A stretch of 64,000 bases of DNA from Salinibacterium sp. PAMC 21357 (GTDB taxonomy: Bacteria; Actinomycetota; Actinomycetes; Actinomycetales; Microbacteriaceae): the NCBI RefSeq assembly GCF_000247645.1, contig NZ_AHWA01000004.1, positions 620,001 through 684,000 of the forward strand, in the 5' to 3' direction. This document shows positions 62,611-64,000 of this stretch, one piece after another. Position 1 is the first letter of the stretch, and the number at the start of each line of letters is the position of its first letter. Position numbers and translations under genes: made by a program. A model generated the notes under the pieces. The model was not told where the DNA came from, did not search any database, and saw only the letters and a program-made list of their open reading frames with translations.

Positions 62611-63687
62611 CTACTGCTCAGGGATGCAGGCACCGGGGCCTGCGCCCGGCAGAAATTCTGCGCCGCCACTGAGCGCAGCATCGTAAAACGCTTGATCATC
62701 ACTCGACTCGTGAATCTCGCCAGCACACACCGAAGTGTGAACCTGAAATTGCTGCTCGCCTGCAACGTATCTGACCGTGAGATTGGGCACCCCTGCGGCG
62801 AGCGCCGCGACGACCAGAGCGGCATCCCAATCCGCCGTGCGGTACTCGCGCTGGAGGATCGCAACTTCGACACTCGTTGGTGCGTCATAAAAGGGTGTGT
62901 TCCAGCTCAGCAAGACGCCTTCGGGGTACTCGTAATCAGGGCCGGGGTTCTCCGGTAGTTGCGAATAGTCCACTAGGGCGATGGTGTCGCGGATGTCGTC
63001 GAGCAGGTCAATAGTCTCGGCAGACGGAAGCGAGGGATACGACCGCATTCCCGCAAACTGCCAGATCGTCGGGTTGTTGGTCTCATCCGGTACCGCCGCA
63101 AGCGCCGCAAAGTTTTCGATGATGTGTTCGGCGGCGGCAACAGCGTCCACGTCATCCGGTGCCGTGAACGTGCGCGTATACGAACCGGTGATCGATCCCT
63201 CGGTCAACGACATCGCGAGCTCGGTGCCGACAGCTTTTTCGCTCGCCCGCCAGTACGCGAAGTCCTCAGCGAACTGTTCGTCGGAATAGCGGAAGAAGCT
63301 GCGAGTGAGCACACTGTGCGCGTTGCCCTCGATACGAAGAGTGAGCAATGGCACGGCCTCAACCAACTCCACGCTGTCGAGCGCCTCAGAGGTTATCGTC
63401 GCGATTGACCACGCATGCTCCTTGTCGAACGATTCGCTCACGGTCACCTGGAGTTGAACTTCATCCCCTGCTGGGCCATCAGCGGAGAAGTCAGATGACG
63501 CTGACTCGACCCCATCAACGCCTTCGAGCGCGGAAACCACGCTGGCGAGTTTTCGTGTCTTCTCGGCATCGGAGGCAACAATTCCCCAAGCCTGGCCTGC
63601 GTCGCCGACGAAGGAACAGCCGCCGAGCGCGACGGTGAGCAGCGAGACGGATGCAACGACAGAAGCGAGCCGCTGGGAGAGTTTCAT
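62611..63687 (-). CDS. hypothetical lipoprotein, tandem paralogue A
   Basis: This 358-residue protein has a signal peptide ending in the lipobox ALGGC, so it is membrane-anchored. The exported part has no recognised enzyme motif. Its C-terminal end (YVAGEQQFQVHTSVCAGE, SSDDQAFYDAAL, GAGPGACIPEQ) is mirrored by the partial gene next to it, so this is one of a tandem pair. Function unknown. Confidence 0.8.
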   Translation of the reverse strand: MKLSQRLASVVASVSLLTVALGGCSFVGDAGQAWGIVASDAEKTRKLASVVSALEGVDGVESASSDFSADGPAGDEVQLQVTVSESFDKEHAWSIATITSEALDSVELVEAVPLLTLRIEGNAHSVLTRSFFRYSDEQFAEDFAYWRASEKAVGTELAMSLTEGSITGSYTRTFTAPDDVDAVAAAEHIIENFAALAAVPDETNNPTIWQFAGMRSYPSLPSAETIDLLDDIRDTIALVDYSQLPENPGPDYEYPEGVLLSWNTPFYDAPTSVEVAILQREYRTADWDAALVVAALAAGVPNLTVRYVAGEQQFQVHTSVCAGEIHESSDDQAFYDAALSGGAEFLPGAGPGACIPEQ

Positions 63688-63750
63688 GATTCGAACTTAC
63701 TTCTGACAGCTCCCGGTCGCGCTCCCCCATGCAGGGTGCACTCGCGTGAA

Positions 63751-64000
63751 TTAGAACTTCTGGAGACAGAGTCCGGGCGCAGCATCCGGCGCGAGTGGAG
63801 CGCCCGCGTCGCGCACTGCGTCAAAGAACTTCTCATCATCACTCGTTGTAGCGACGTTCCCCGCGCAGGCAGACGTGAGAAGGCGAAACTGGCTATTGCC
63901 AGCGATGTACTGAACGCTGACATCCGATTCTTCGCTTGCCCTGATGGCAACGTCGATGGCAGCACGCCAGTCAGGCTCGCGGAACTTGGCGCGGTTGATG
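63751..64000 (-). CDS. partial lipoprotein, tandem paralogue B (C-terminal part)
   Basis: The last about 83 codons of a gene running off the right edge read YIAGNSQFRLLTSACAGN, TSDDEKFFDAV and DAAPGLCLQKF, then TAA at 63751-63753. The match to the end of the gene at 62611-63687 (YVAGEQQFQVHTSVCAGE and SSDDQAFYDAA) shows a tandem duplication. The start lies outside the window. Confidence 0.75.
   Translation of the reverse strand, partial: INRAKFREPDWRAAIDVAIRASEESDVSVQYIAGNSQFRLLTSACAGNVATTSDDEKFFDAVRDAGAPLAPDAAPGLCLQKF

Overview
The window is a high-GC actinobacterial chromosome segment. Short operons with ATGA overlaps, frequent GTG/TTG starts, and the gene families present (MoeZ-type MoeB, DUF6457, DUF2510, putrescine oxidase-like amine oxidase, CsoR/CstR pairs) fit the Microbacteriaceae. 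The genus is not determined. There is no plasmid or phage backbone, rRNA or CRISPR array. One tRNA-Ser gene and one IS481-family element are present.

Layout. 0-3 kb: copper efflux operon csoR-copZ-copA behind a strong promoter that overlaps a CsoR operator. 3-8.2 kb: YihY/BrkB membrane protein, a glutaryl-CoA dehydrogenase/CoA-transferase pair, a VOC protein and a GyrI-like protein. 8.3-19 kb: a molybdenum cofactor island. mobA-DUF6457-moeZ-moaE and moeA-moaC lie on +; a seven-gene operon (TOBE regulator, modABC, MOSC protein, moaA, moaD) and mogA lie on -. mobA carries a hexanucleotide microsatellite. 19-22.3 kb: XRE-cupin regulator divergent from an ornithine-cyclodeaminase-family gene and a D-cysteine desulfhydrase-like gene, then a GNAT enzyme. 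22.4-31 kb: a polyamine/agmatine-type catabolic island (AS amidase, agmatine deiminase, flavin amine oxidase, TetR, nitrilase-family hydrolase, Zn-alcohol dehydrogenase, NCS1 permease and a 56-residue membrane protein). 31.4-35.3 kb: amidohydrolase, RpiR regulator and sodium:solute symporter. 35.4-42.3 kb: a four-carbon acid sugar (threonate-type) cluster, pdxA2-tctCBA-gntR divergent from a DUF1537 kinase. 42.4-43.8 kb: an IS481-family element with a 15-bp target duplication inside the 3' end of tRNA-Ser(CGA). 44.6-47.4 kb: a CstR-type persulfide-response operon (CoA-disulfide reductase-rhodanese, two rhodaneses, cstR). 47.4-51.9 kb: radA and small housekeeping or unknown membrane genes. 51.9-60 kb: a LacI-controlled sugar ABC transporter with a GH88/GH105-like hydrolase, a 2-hydroxyacid dehydrogenase and a TIM-barrel isomerase. 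60-64 kb: clpC and two tandem paralogous lipoproteins, the second cut by the window edge.

How the genes work together. Most of the window is compact catabolic or stress modules, each with a local regulator and a visible candidate operator. The two CsoR-family regulators (Cu-type with Cys-His-Cys, and persulfide-type lacking the His) face almost identical ATACCC...GGGTAT operators. The most unusual structure is the insertion element that separates tRNA-Ser from its apparent native terminator, rebuilds the tRNA 3' end by its target duplication, and supplies a hairpin of its own downstream. Functional assignments come from motif recognition only; no database search was run.
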